From: Sanderia malayensis | Lineage: Eukaryota > Cnidaria > Scyphozoa > Semaeostomeae > Pelagiidae | Assembly (NCBI GenBank): GCA_013076295.1 | Contig: RQOL01000718.1 | Location: 2,976,001-3,040,000 of the forward strand | Reading direction: 5' to 3' | Length of the DNA: 64,000 nt | Shown: positions 25,240 to 35,579 of the stretch, in pieces | Position numbering within the stretch: the first letter of the stretch is position 1 | How the letters are laid out: each line of letters starts with the position of its first letter | The notes under the pieces: model-generated | The model's database searches: none | Told to the model about the DNA's origin: nothing | Seen by the model: the letters and a program-made list of their open reading frames with translations, nothing else | Program-made: the position numbers and the translations under genes

Positions 25240-27028
25240 GGACAAACATCGATTCATGGATTAATAATCTCTCGTGTCGGATTAAAGTAGATTAATGCGG
25301 ATAAGCATAGGATTGTAGTCGATTGATATAGGAGGAGGATTGATGTGGATTATCATAGATTGTTGTAGCAGATTTATCGAAGGAGTCAATCTTTAGCAAA
25401 AAAAGCCGACATATTTCTTCAACACTGTCACGGAACTCCATGGAGATATGAGCTAAAACAAGTTGAATTATCAGCTTTTACACCTGTGAGCCATGTGGGA
25501 AAGTCTAAGCTTCAGAATGAACAGTTCTTTCTAATTTTTTAACTCATGGAAACGTAATCACCATCACAGCCAAATTTCAAAAGGAGAACTCACTTTTATG
25601 ATGAAACAGCGCGTTTTGGGTAGACTCACATGGTCAAAGTCACATAACAAATCACAATGGAACAACGGGCTGATTACTATAATTAGATGAGCGCTTAAAA
25701 ATTCATTGCTCTGCTTACTCAATTAATTAAGTTCCTGTAAATAAAACTGGAGCGAATAAAACGCATTCGCACTGAAGTTAATTATAAAAATCGAACGGAG
25801 AAGCCTGGTTCTTGACTAGCATGTCTGCCACGTGGGAGATGATATTGTCAATGGGTTGAATAGAAAGTGTAAAGACACAGGGCAAAGGGATTAGAAATAT
25901 TGCTAAACATCTGCAGCGTGGTTTGAATTGTTAATTATGATCAATGGAACCTGTTAACTTTTAACAAAGTTGTCAGGGTTACACTTAACCTGTTTATGGA
26001 AGAAAGAACATTCTCGCCTCAAGCATAAACCATGCAAATAAAACTTCATCTCACCAAATACTATGAAAGAGGTTGCGCTTGCAAAATTTGATATTTTGAA
26101 ATCTTGAGAACGCATAACATATAAACAAATAAATACAGGAAAATACAGCAGCCTTTATTCATCAATAATGCCTTTGTTCACTGATTTCTGGGGCATTATG
26201 AAATGATCTCTTCTCGGATTTATTTCCATTAGTATAATCTCAATATTATTACGAATAACAGCAATATCTCGAACAAAATATCAGCCAAAAACCAAATAAA
26301 CCCATTAAATTATTCATTTAATATTAACACAATGGATAATCCTTGGCAATTTCTAAGCTCATTACCCATCAGAACGTCTCAGTAAAGACTATATATTTTG
26401 TCTCCTTCAATAATATCCAATAAAATGCAATTATCCTTTTGAATAAAATAAAGAGAACGTCGTGAAAGTACATCCTCCAACATAACACTCCACGCCGTTC
26501 TGATTCTTTAATAGGCCCTCCTCACAACAAACAAAACATATCAGAGTTTTTCCTCACCTGTTAATTAATGTCTGGTATTATTTTTCATCTACTCCAAGAA
26601 TAGCATCTCTTGCGTCGATTTCTCCTTCTGAAACAGAAAAACCTTTTGTGCGACTCTCGAAAAATGATAAAACTGCAGACAACTTCTATGCGTGAACATA
26701 CGTCGAAAATAAAATGTGTTCTGTTCTGCTGTCTGTCTAGCTAGATAGATGCTGCGGGCCGTTCGTTGTTGCTTGTTTCTGTCCTTCCGCGCGCAGGGCG
26801 TCCCTATTAATGTGTTCAAAAACACTTCCTCCCAAACAACGCAAAATTCACCAATAAGTTTTTAAAATTTTACAAAATATTTATCTGATACTTTGGTAAT
26901 TTAACTGGCTCAAATCACAAAAATTTGGATCATATCTCTGACTCTACATAAGTTATTTACAAAATATCAACATAATTTTGGACAACCTGTGGCAATATTG
27001 ATCAACTGTGACAACAAGTTCAAACGTG
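25240..27028. other. Gene-free stretch upstream of PKI
   Basis: About 1.8 kb, AT-rich. A degenerate 'GTAGATTAATGCGGAT' motif recurs at about 25258-25375. An open frame at 26589-26825 on the reverse strand has no recognisable character. It probably holds PKI 5' exons and promoter. Confidence 0.45.
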
Positions 27029-27095
27029 TGAATCTTTGAATCTGAATCTTTGAATCTGAATCTTTGAATCTGAATCTTTGAATCTGAATCTTTGC
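27029..27095. repeat. 14-bp tandem repeat
   Basis: About 4.6 copies of GAATCTTTGAATCT in a row. It immediately precedes the 3' end of the LINE relic that lies to its right. Confidence 0.85.
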
Positions 27096-27268
27096 TTTGT
27101 CCTCTTTGTCGTCTCCGACAAGCACCGCTGCATTTTTTCATACAGGGGTGCAAGACATTTAAAATATTTCATTTTCAATGCTTTTTTTTTTTTTCCTCTT
27201 TCTATGTTGAATTTCTGTCCCCTAATTTATTCTCCAAAAAACTGTTAACTTTTCTAATTATCTCTAAG

Positions 27269-27793
27269 TTATCTGTTTCCTTCAGCCACTTTATTTCCAT
27301 TTCTTCTTCGCACACCATCAAATGTTCTGATGTTTCCTTCTCTCCACACACATGAACATATCCTTCCCTTTCCAAAATTATTCCCTAGGTCTATCATCTC
27401 TAGTCTTCTCCTGATGGTTTGACTCGCTTCTTTGATTCCCATTTCTTTCACATATCTTTTTCTTTCAAACTTTTGTTCCCTTTGGTGTCTCATCTTTTTA
27501 AACTCTAATTTCTTTTCCTTTGCCTCCCTTTCTAAACTTTCTTGCACTTTATTTTTTACTTCTCTTTTCCACTGCTCCTTTGATAGCTCAAATACCCTTT
27601 CTAGCTCTATACCTATTTCTTCTGCTATTTGTTTTGTGTAATTGAACCAATTCCTTCCACTGCATTTCATTTGTTCTTCTACAATTTGCCTGCCTAACCT
27701 ACTCTCACCTGATTTTATCAAATTTTGAAACAGCATTAGCCGCTGGTAGTCAACCTTTCCTTTTAATGTCCAAATTCCTAGCTCTTTTAACAA
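27269..27793 (-). pseudogene. 3' fragment of a non-LTR retrotransposon (LINE) ORF
   Basis: The reverse-strand frame has the character of the C-terminal part of invertebrate LINE polyproteins: 'ELGIWTLKGKVDYQRLMLFQNLI', a long Lys/Glu-rich helical middle, and a Cys-His end. In the annotated frame the end is scrambled, but another frame continues with 'CGEKETSEHLMVC', the C-x-H-x-C finger typical of these elements. A frameshift near 27370 is therefore likely, and the reverse transcriptase core is missing. It is a dead relic. Clade cannot be assigned. Confidence 0.65.
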
Positions 27794-27837
27794 AGCCTAC
27801 TGTGTGTGAAGATTACTACGTCATTGAATATTCAGAG

Positions 27838-28300
27838 CAAGGTTGCCAGATTCGGGATTTTATCCCGAGGTCTCGGGAATATTCAGGGCTGTTGGGATTT
27901 TCCTCGGGATTTAATTTTGGGCAAAAAATCTCGGGAAAAATCTCGGGATTTCTAGAGAAGAGATTACAAGCGTTTTCCTTTATCATTTCAACCAGGAAAA
28001 TACAGAATTCATAGTTTAAGAGCAGCACATTTGATTCACACCATGCCAATCACCATCCGAAAGTAGGATTCATCGATAGAAATGGGACAAAAAGGGCCGC
28101 AAAGAAAAAAATGTGTGAAGAACATTGAAAGGAATTTCGTAGAAATTCGTTGCCAAGAGGTAAAAATCTCGTTCCGGTGTGAATGACGTCATCGGAAAAC
28201 AACAAAATATATCTCGGGATTTTTTTAGCAAGTTTATTGCATTCTGGGATTTTTCAGGGTTTGATGTGGGATTTTTATAGAATTCAATCTGGCAACCCTG
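27838..28300. mobile_element. hAT-type MITE, copy 2, with 8-bp target duplication
   Basis: A 463-bp relative of the element at 13650-14134. Ends CAAGGTTGCCAGATT and AATCTGGCAACCCTG are inverted repeats, and the flanks carry an exact 8-bp duplication ATTCAGAG (27830-27837; 28301-28308). The interior shares the 'GGGATTTTATCCC' start, multiple 'CTCGGGATTT' units and a GAATGACGTCAT segment with copy 1. No coding capacity. Confidence 0.9.
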
Positions 28301-28431
28301 ATTCAGAGTGTTGATCTAGTGCTAGGAACGCGAGCGTGGTAAATGGTGTATAAATGGTGCTCTGTTTCTATTAAAAATTGTGTCGCGAAAAACTCTTTAT
28401 TGCACACCGCAAATAGCTAGATACAAATAGT

Positions 28432-28860
28432 ATGGATCCAAGAGCTCAGGGCTCCGGCTCAATGAAATCTGCAATGATTTATATTTGTGGAGGTTTGTGT
28501 TTGGAAACGTTTTCTCAACGCTTGCAAAACTTAGGCCATTTTAGGCCATCATGCTTTATGTCATTATCTTGCTTTATTGTTATACAGAATGTCACACGGA
28601 GAACGAAATCAAAGCAAGAGATCCAATCAGATGCAGGGAATGTGGCTACAGAATAATGTACAAGAAGAGAACTAGAAGAAGTATCCTTTTTATAACCTCA
28701 AATATAAAACAATGCGAGCTTTATTTGCCATCACCACACGTGCCACACCACGTGCCATTTTGCTTCTCATTCATTTTAATATCCATTAATCTAATCTTAC
28801 AACTTAATTTCCAACAATTATCCTTAACAGCTTGTAGTGATTGTGTTTGATGCAAGGTAA
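28432..28860 (+). CDS. POLR2K: RNA polymerase I/II/III subunit RPABC4 (Rpb12)
   Basis: Three exons (28432-28492, 28588-28680, 28838-28860) join in phase to 58 residues, exactly the human length. The zinc ribbon is intact (IYICGECHTEN ... [16 protein letters not shown]) with four cysteines in two CxxC pairs, followed by the invariant basic tail ending in VFDAR. The subunit is shared by all three nuclear RNA polymerases and bridges the Rpb3/Rpb2 region. Only the first 15 residues differ from vertebrate sequences. Confidence 0.97.
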
Positions 28861-29252
28861 TACATGGCAAACCATCTTGGCCTTCTGTCCTTCGAGCAGG
28901 CACTAGAGGAGCATCGTTAATTACAACTATTGTGGCTTAACATTTCTATTAAAACTGGAACAGATGATATAGAGGGCACATTTGATAACTACTGGTTTAT
29001 TACAGCAAAGTCAGCCTAAAAAAACCCAAACCTAATTGCTTCATTATTCATATTTGAACAAAAGTTATCTCCATTAACTAAAAATTAATATTTGTGTTTT
29101 CAAATATGAAACTTACATGTGTATATCCCCAGGTAAATAGTTTGATGTATCTTTGTGCATGCATTTATTAAAATAAGCAATTATTATATGCAACAAGTAA
29201 GACGATAAGAAAGTATCTGTTAAATATTCCAGTTAAAGTAGAAATGAAAGGG
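28861..29252. other. Convergent intergenic region
   Basis: About 390 bp between the stops of POLR2K and the PRPP synthetase gene; expected to hold both 3' UTRs. No other feature seen. Confidence 0.5.
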
Positions 29253-30790
29253 TTAATTTCGTACTAAATCAAAACCAAGCAATGCTTCAGAGATGACATC
29301 ACACAATGAAAGCAATGAAAATGGTCGGTGTTTGGCAATCACAGCTGCATTCGGAAGTGAATCAGTGATGTAAAATTTCTCAAATGGAACCTGACAAGTT
29401 TGAAAGCTCTTCCAAGATTCATTTGGAAAGACAGCATGAGTTACATATGCACTAACCTTTGCTGCACCAGCCTTGTTCAATGCCTGAACAGTAAAAACAT
29501 GCATCAATGATTGTGTCTTAAGTAAATGACTTCTATAAATGTTTCTTCACAATAAACAGATTTTGAAGCATACTTACGTCAGCGCATTTCATGAGGGTAC
29601 CTCCAGTCATTATGAGGTCATCCACTATGATACAGTGACATCCTTCGGCATTGCCTGAGGAGAGATAAAATATATCAGAACTGAAGTTTACCTTTTGTAG
29701 TTATAAATTAAATTTCATTGTCATTCGTAAATGTTTTTATACCCTCTTTGATTTTAACAATTCTTTTTTCACCGTCTCTGATTTTGTTGCAAATTATGAC
29801 AGGGAATTCTTTCTCAAACATCTGATGGAATCTCTTAAAAGCACCTTCATCGGGAAAAGCAATTGTAACGTCATTCGACCCCAGACTTTTTATTTCTCGA
29901 AGCAGCAATGGAATGGCTGATAAAAGCCTGAGTCAAATAAAATAAGTAAATTCAGTAAAGTATTACATTTCAGCATCTAGGAGAAATAGATGCAAATACA
30001 CGTTATGAATCACCTCGGGATGATGTTATCACCGAAATAAAAACGTTCTTGCAAAGCGTGAATATCGAAAATAACAAGCTGGCATGGTCCTCTGGCTGAT
30101 AATGGTGTCGCAGACAGCAATCTTGCAAGCGTCTTTGAGAGGAAGAGACAACAAATGCATGAGCGTACATGGGTTGTAAACAGATCAGAAGGTGGACATA
30201 AGTAATTGAAAGTAAAAATGGTTTACTGATGCTGTGGCAATTTGTCCCTCTGTCTCAACTCTTTCCATTGTTCCAGTTGGAAAGTATGGAATTATAATTG
30301 TCACTGATCTCGCTAGGTACCTCAAAAAGAAAACAATAAAGTGATTTCAAAGCCCAATAATAAGGTCTTGTAGGAGAAGCCTAGAATTAATAAATTATAC
30401 CTTACCTTGGAAGTGTGTATAATATTGCAAGTTGCTCGAAAAGAATATCCGGAGAATGCAAAGTGCCAAGGAATATTACTGAAAATAATTTCATAAAATT
30501 AGCTGACGATGAAAGCAATAATGTTTTTGCATAAAGTATATAGTAAAACAAATAATTAACTATATAGTTTTACCATCTCTTCCAGCACAATCTTCCTTCA
30601 CATCATCAATAAACAAGTCAGGCCATCCATCTGGAAACGCATCCCATTTGATTGTGTCCTTGAGTTCAACTTTGTGTTTTTGTTCAACTCGTCTCGCAAT
30701 GGAAGTTGCAAGATCTTTCATCTTCGGATAGTAGTACAGTACATGAGGCTTGGTCTCAATGGAACTGGACATCTTTCTCTTCTTCGACAT
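29253..30790 (-). CDS. Class II (plant-type) ribose-phosphate pyrophosphokinase
   Basis: Seven exons (30790-30574, 30478-30406, 30320-30227, 30132-30014, 29927-29743, 29654-29578, 29483-29253) join in phase to 331 residues. The sequence follows plant PRS3/PRS4, not animal PRPS1: '[17 protein letters not shown]', '[21 protein letters not shown]', '[14 protein letters not shown]', '[12 protein letters not shown]', '[19 protein letters not shown]', and the PRPP-binding loop [13 protein letters not shown]. Class II enzymes make PRPP from ribose 5-phosphate and ATP without needing phosphate activation. The start at 30790 gives a short basic N-terminus (MSKKRK); the frame stays open upstream to 31051 but that part looks like leader sequence. 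No targeting peptide is obvious. SETD3 lies 470 bp upstream on the same strand. Confidence 0.88.
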
Positions 30791-31259
30791 CTTGCACAAA
30801 GCACAAATAGGAAACAAATTCCTCGTGTTGGCTGTTGTGTTGTTATTTTTTTTCGAAAGTGGGGGATGGGCTGGGTGAGAGGTCTGGGGATTCCTTGAGG
30901 AGAATTCCTTTTTCGTAATTGAATTGAATTGCACAGGTGAACTTGTTTTATTGAGCCAGTTGTTTGATACAATTATAAATCCGGCCCCTGGGAATGTTGT
31001 GCATGGAAACAGTGAACCTTGAAACGACGGCCTTTTTCTGGGGTTGAACAATCACCTATCGAGTACAATCTCTCCTCATCATTCAGGTAGCGCATTCTGA
31101 TAATGAGTTACTAAGATACATAAAATAATATTACATCCAATTTATTGCAAGTTAGATGTTTATGTCTCTTGTTGAACTATTGTTTCGATATATGCTATGA
31201 CGCATTACCCTGCATTGACAGTAGATAAAATTGGACAGCAAATTATGCTAGTTCTCTAT

Positions 31260-32717
31260 TTAATCAACAAAATTTTCCAATAACTTGTCAATGTAGACAA
31301 TTGCATCTTTGAGAATTCTTCGTTCGTTGTTCCTCAGATCAAAACTCAGCTTTGTAGTATGACGTAAATTTCCACCTGGAGCCTCGCCATCAGAAGGAGA
31401 CAGCATTGGTAGTAGCTGTAATAATAGGCAACATCTGTCTTTAAGGAACTTGAAACCCTTTATCTTTGTTTCATTTGAAACGATAACACACTCTTTGTTT
31501 AGCTTGGTTCGTAACTCATTTTGATCAAGACGAAGCATGCTCTCAACCTCGGTGTGTGTAGCATTTGAAATAAACAGAAATGCGATTAAGCAATCCGAAA
31601 GAGGCGACGGTAAGCAATCCAGGTAGAAAACATCTTGAACGGCCAGGTTGCGTATCAAAATGTTCTTTGAATCATAATCTGGATCTGTTTTGCTGATTGA
31701 AAGCTTCAACTTGATATTGTCATGACTATTGCCTTGGAAGAAGAATCCGTTGTAAATAACAAGCTCTGTGTTCGGTCTTGTGCCATAATTAATCATGATT
31801 TCACCGCCTTTCTCTACTGCGATTGGAGTAAAGCACTCGCAACTCTGGCTCTCTTCGTTGAAGTCGACAGAAGCGTCGATTTCTGCATGGTTGCATAGAT
31901 CAAGAAACGGTATCAAGGCAATGCCACTGTCACGTGACATGGCCCCGTTGCATGATGGTATTGAATTCTGTCTTGTCATTAGCGTGGCCACCGCCCATTT
32001 GTAATCTGCATACGTCATCTTCTCTGCTAAGCCAAGCTGCTTACCAATAGGATGATTCAAAAGCAAATTCATGATATATGCATACTGCCTGGCAATGCTT
32101 TTCAAAACATTCAAAACGTCTAGGTAAATTGAAGTTCCTTTCAGCATTTCCACATCTGCAATATCAAAATACAATATATTGCTGTAAGTACGTGGAAGAA
32201 CATTCAAATACGGCTGCCATTTCGAGTTTTCATTGAACAACTCATAGACCAATAGAAAAGCCAAGGCGACATTTGGCATTTTGCTTAACATTGGGTCTTC
32301 TGATACAATGCGGCCAATTGGAGAGTTTGAAACAGTTTCGGCTGTCATCATGGCGGACTTTGGCACCTTGATAAGGAGTTCACCGGGCGCGAGAGTCCTT
32401 GATGCAAAAACCCCCAACTCATCTCCCAATGACTTCCTCACTTCAACAGAATCACATAATATACTTTGCTTGTTTGCCCAATCAATAAACTCCTTTATAC
32501 AATCTTCTCTAGGCTTCATTTCACTGACAACACTGGCTGCCTTCTTCTCCTCAATATTCTCAACCAATTCCTGGATTTCCTTGTAGGCTTTCAGCCGATC
32601 CTTTGGACTTGAAGAGGCGGAGCTATCCATAATACATTTCTGTAGAAGCTCAGATGTTAATGTCTTCATAATATTGCTTGCTTGCGGCTTTGACTTTCTT
32701 TTTGAATTCTTACCCAT
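31260..32717 (-). CDS. SETD3: Actin-histidine N-methyltransferase SETD3, intronless
   Basis: One uninterrupted 485-residue frame. The N-terminus (MGKNSKRKSK ... LTSELLQKC) and the split SET domain match vertebrate SETD3: 'GVFASRTLAPGELLIKVPKS' (about 102-121), 'WQPYLNVLP', 'ARQYAY', 'MTRQNSIP', the SAM/actin-His pocket DLCNHAE (Asn276-His277) and INYGTRPN (Tyr311). A RuBisCO-LSMT-type helical domain follows, and the protein lacks the long acidic tail of vertebrate SETD3 (594 residues). The enzyme methylates His73 of beta-actin in the cytoplasm. Unlike every neighbour the coding region has no intron, which suggests an old retrocopy or intron loss; the frame is intact and the key residues are present, so it looks functional. 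Confidence 0.93.
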   Translation of the reverse strand: MGKNSKRKSKPQASNIMKTLTSELLQKCIMDSSASSSPKDRLKAYKEIQELVENIEEKKAASVVSEMKPREDCIKEFIDWANKQSILCDSVEVRKSLGDELGVFASRTLAPGELLIKVPKSAMMTAETVSNSPIGRIVSEDPMLSKMPNVALAFLLVYELFNENSKWQPYLNVLPRTYSNILYFDIADVEMLKGTSIYLDVLNVLKSIARQYAYIMNLLLNHPIGKQLGLAEKMTYADYKWAVATLMTRQNSIPSCNGAMSRDSGIALIPFLDLCNHAEIDASVDFNEESQSCECFTPIAVEKGGEIMINYGTRPNTELVIYNGFFFQGNSHDNIKLKLSISKTDPDYDSKNILIRNLAVQDVFYLDCLPSPLSDCLIAFLFISNATHTEVESMLRLDQNELRTKLNKECVIVSNETKIKGFKFLKDRCCLLLQLLPMLSPSDGEAPGGNLRHTTKLSFDLRNNERRILKDAIVYIDKLLENFVD

Positions 32718-33500
32718 AATTGATGTTTGCTAAATGAAATAAAATACTCATGAAACTAAGAACTCAAACGAGCATAGGAAATAAAACAATCTTACGCCTA
32801 CCGGACAGTTTTGATTGAATTATCAAACACAAGACCTTTTGTGTTTGATAAATCAATCAAAACTTCGTGTGTCTGACCAGAACAAATCTGAACCACACGA
32901 GTTAACACATAAAGATATATAGCCGCGGATAGCTATCGACTCCTTGTGAGTCATTTTTCAATCTATTTCAAAATTTGACTTTTGCAGTACATACTTCACG
33001 TATGATAGAATGTTTAAAAAGCTATCCGCGGAAAATCTGGGTCCACGAACCATTACTCCTAGAGAGCTGGGAATTGTCCCAACGTGATCAGTGGGACCTA
33101 CAAGCAAGCAAGCTTTATTTTTCTTGTTAAGGTGCGACTAAACATTCACCGAACAGTGAAGTAGTTCAAGGGATGAGAATATGAGATGTTAGCTTGCTTC
33201 TGTCGTATGTCAAGCGCAAACTTTAATTCGGTAACCAAATGATTTGCTGTGCCGGCCAATTTCAAATGTGGCATGACGCATGTATGCAGAACGTAACGGT
33301 AGATGACCAATACCAACGAGTGAAGGATGACTATGTGTCTGGTGCTTTCATTCCTTTGACCTTATACAACTCTCCGCTGCTAGGAAGCGCTGCTGTAGAC
33401 TAACGGTAACTTACCTGCACGCTAAGGTCGAAGCCCTGGTTCAAAACCCGATGAGGACATCTACTTTGTGTTTTGATCCATTTGTAATTTAAATTTCCTA
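32718..33500. other. SETD3 upstream region
   Basis: About 780 bp. It contains the SETD3 promoter/leader, the hairpin at 32809-32862, and at about 33396-33460 a tRNA-like stretch with a B-box-type GGTTCAAAACC. No protein gene seen. Confidence 0.5.
32809..32862. repeat. Near-perfect hairpin, 24-bp arms, 6-base loop
   Basis: The arm TTTTGATTGAATTATCAAAC plus ACAA is followed after GACCTT by its complement with one mismatch in 24. It lies 92 bp upstream of the SETD3 start codon. Could be a microRNA-like precursor, a transposon tip pair or a structured leader element. Confidence 0.85.
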
Positions 33501-34520
33501 AAGGTGGGTATGTGCCATATATAGTCTACTGCGCAGGAGTATACATGACGTAATGCTACTGACAGTGTATGGTGTATCGGTTAGGGTTAGGGTTAGGATT
33601 AGGGTTAGGGTTGGAGGCCGTAAAGGTGGGTGTGTATGCGCAGTGCCATATATAGGTTACTGCGCAGGAGTATACATGATGTAATGCTACTGACAGTGTA
33701 TGGTGTATCGGTTAGGGTTAGGGTTAGGATTAGGGTTAGGGTTAGAAGCCGTAAAGGTAGGTGTGTATGCGCAGTGACATATATAGCCTACTGCGCAGGA
33801 GTATACATGACGTAATCCTACTGACAGTGTATGGTGTATCGGTTAGGGTTAGGGTTAGGGTTAGGATTAGGGTTAGGGTTAAAAGCCGTAAAGGTGGGTG
33901 TGTATGCGCAGTGACATATATAGGCCACTGCGCAGGAGTATACATGACGTAATGCTACTGACAGTGTATGGTGTATCGGTTAGGGTTAGGGTTAGGATTA
34001 GGGTTAGGGTTAGAAGCCGTAAAGGTAGGTGTGTATGCGCAGTGACATATATAGCCTACTGCGCAGGAGTATACATGACGTAATCCTACTGACAGTGTAT
34101 GGTGTATCGGTTAGGGTTAGGGTTAGGGTTAGGATTAGGGTTAGGGTTAAAAGCCGTAAAGGTGGGTGTGTATGCGCAGTGACATATATAGGCCACTGCG
34201 CAGGAGTATACATGACGTAATGCTACTGACAGTGTATGGTGTATCGGTTAGGGTTAGGGTTAGGATTAGGGTTAGGGTTAGAAGCCGTAAAGGTGGGTGT
34301 GTATGCGCAGTGACATATATAGGCTACTGCGCAGGAGTATACATGACGTAATACTACTGACAGTGTATCGTGTATCGGTTAGGGTTAGAGTTAGGGTTAG
34401 GGTTAGAAGCCGTAAAGGTGGGTGTGTATGCGCAGTGACATATATAGGCTACTGCGCATGAGTATACATGACGTAATACTACTGACAGTGTATCGTGTAT
34501 CGGTTAGGGTCAGGATTGAT
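33500..34520. repeat. Satellite array with embedded telomere-type TTAGGG repeats
   Basis: Eight copies of a 125-137-bp unit. Each has a non-telomeric part (GCGCAGTGACATATATAGGC, then CTACTGCGCAGGAGTATACA and TGACGTAAT ... GTGTATCG) followed by a block of three to six TTAGGG units including one TTAGGA variant. Unit anchors are near 33530, 33660, 33791, 33928, 34059, 34196, 34327 and 34452. Copies 3-4 and 5-6 form a near-identical 268-bp higher-order pair. Open frames within it on both strands are by-products of the repeat. Confidence 0.95.
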
Positions 34521-35579
34521 GAAACATTCTATAAGGAAGACAGGCATGCTTTGTTTTGATATTTTTGCTCTTGGGTTGGTAATGTTACGTGCCAAATAGG
34601 GGGAAGCTATTCAATTCAACTGACGATTTACATGTTGAATACAATGGCGAATCATTTTGGTGGTGTTGCTGCGACAATAACACTATTTTATTGTAGCTAT
34701 TTGTTTGAGGTTGTTTATATATTAAACATAAACATTAAAACATTCAAGATATTAGGTCAATTATATTAGTAAGGTATTAGTAAGACATGTCTGAAAGAAA
34801 TTCTTGCCGATTTTAGCATCGGAATCGTTAGGCCGTTCATGAGTCATAATTGCTCCCACCTTTCTAAAGAGCGTTGGGTTTGTTTGCTTGCTACACCACA
34901 CACCCAATCCCAATGCACGGTGATAAATAAAAATATCTAAATACGTGGAAGAACATACCTTGAAATTGATTGACGTTCGAGTCCTTGAAGTTAGCGCAGT
35001 CAACGAGTGTTGTTACAGAACCAGGTTAGCCTTCAGTCGTCTTTCAACCAGATATGACATGAAGAATTTTATGACATTGCCTTCCAGCCTTCCACCACAG
35101 GCCATTCATTCTTTTCTGTTGTGAGGGCGGAGGTGGGAGAAACACGTGGATTATGTTAAGTATGCAACAGAGTCAGATACACGCGACATTTGCAGCAACA
35201 CGCAATTTACTAATTTATTAATCACATTTCTATAAACTAAAGAAGCAAATTTACTAAGAGAATAAAACACTATCAACGTGATAAGATACAAGGCAAATAT
35301 TTTTAGATATGCGTTGCAAATAATAATAAAAGCAAAGCGAGATTACAAGCAATTTCGCACCAGTATGACAAGAATTCTTCAACTTCACTCCAGTAAACCT
35401 ACCAACTTCGTAAACAGAGTAATTATACGTGAGCATGTATGGATCAGCGTACGTTAAATTAAAACTTGCGAAGAAGATAGCTCCACGCAACCAATCACAT
35501 TACAATTAAACTAAGTATATCTAAATACACTGCAGGGTTTTGACTACGAGAATTAAGATACGGTGTGTGTTCAATCGGC
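34521..35579. other. Gene-free stretch downstream of OGDH
   Basis: About 1.06 kb of AT-rich DNA between the satellite and the OGDH stop. No coding exon, known element or tandem repeat is recognisable. It should hold the OGDH 3' UTR. Confidence 0.5.

Noticed and set aside
26589..26825. 78-residue reverse frame upstream of PKI
   Set aside because: No homology recognised and no link to the PKI reading frame; may be leader sequence only.
33396..33462. tRNA-like segment with GGTTCAAAACC
   Set aside because: Arms do not pair well and there is no proper acceptor stem; probably a tRNA-derived SINE head or chance.
33630..34351. Seven overlapping 60-67-residue frames on both strands
   Set aside because: They repeat with the satellite unit and are frames of TTAGGG-type repeats (VRVRVRI / LTLTLT peptides), not genes.
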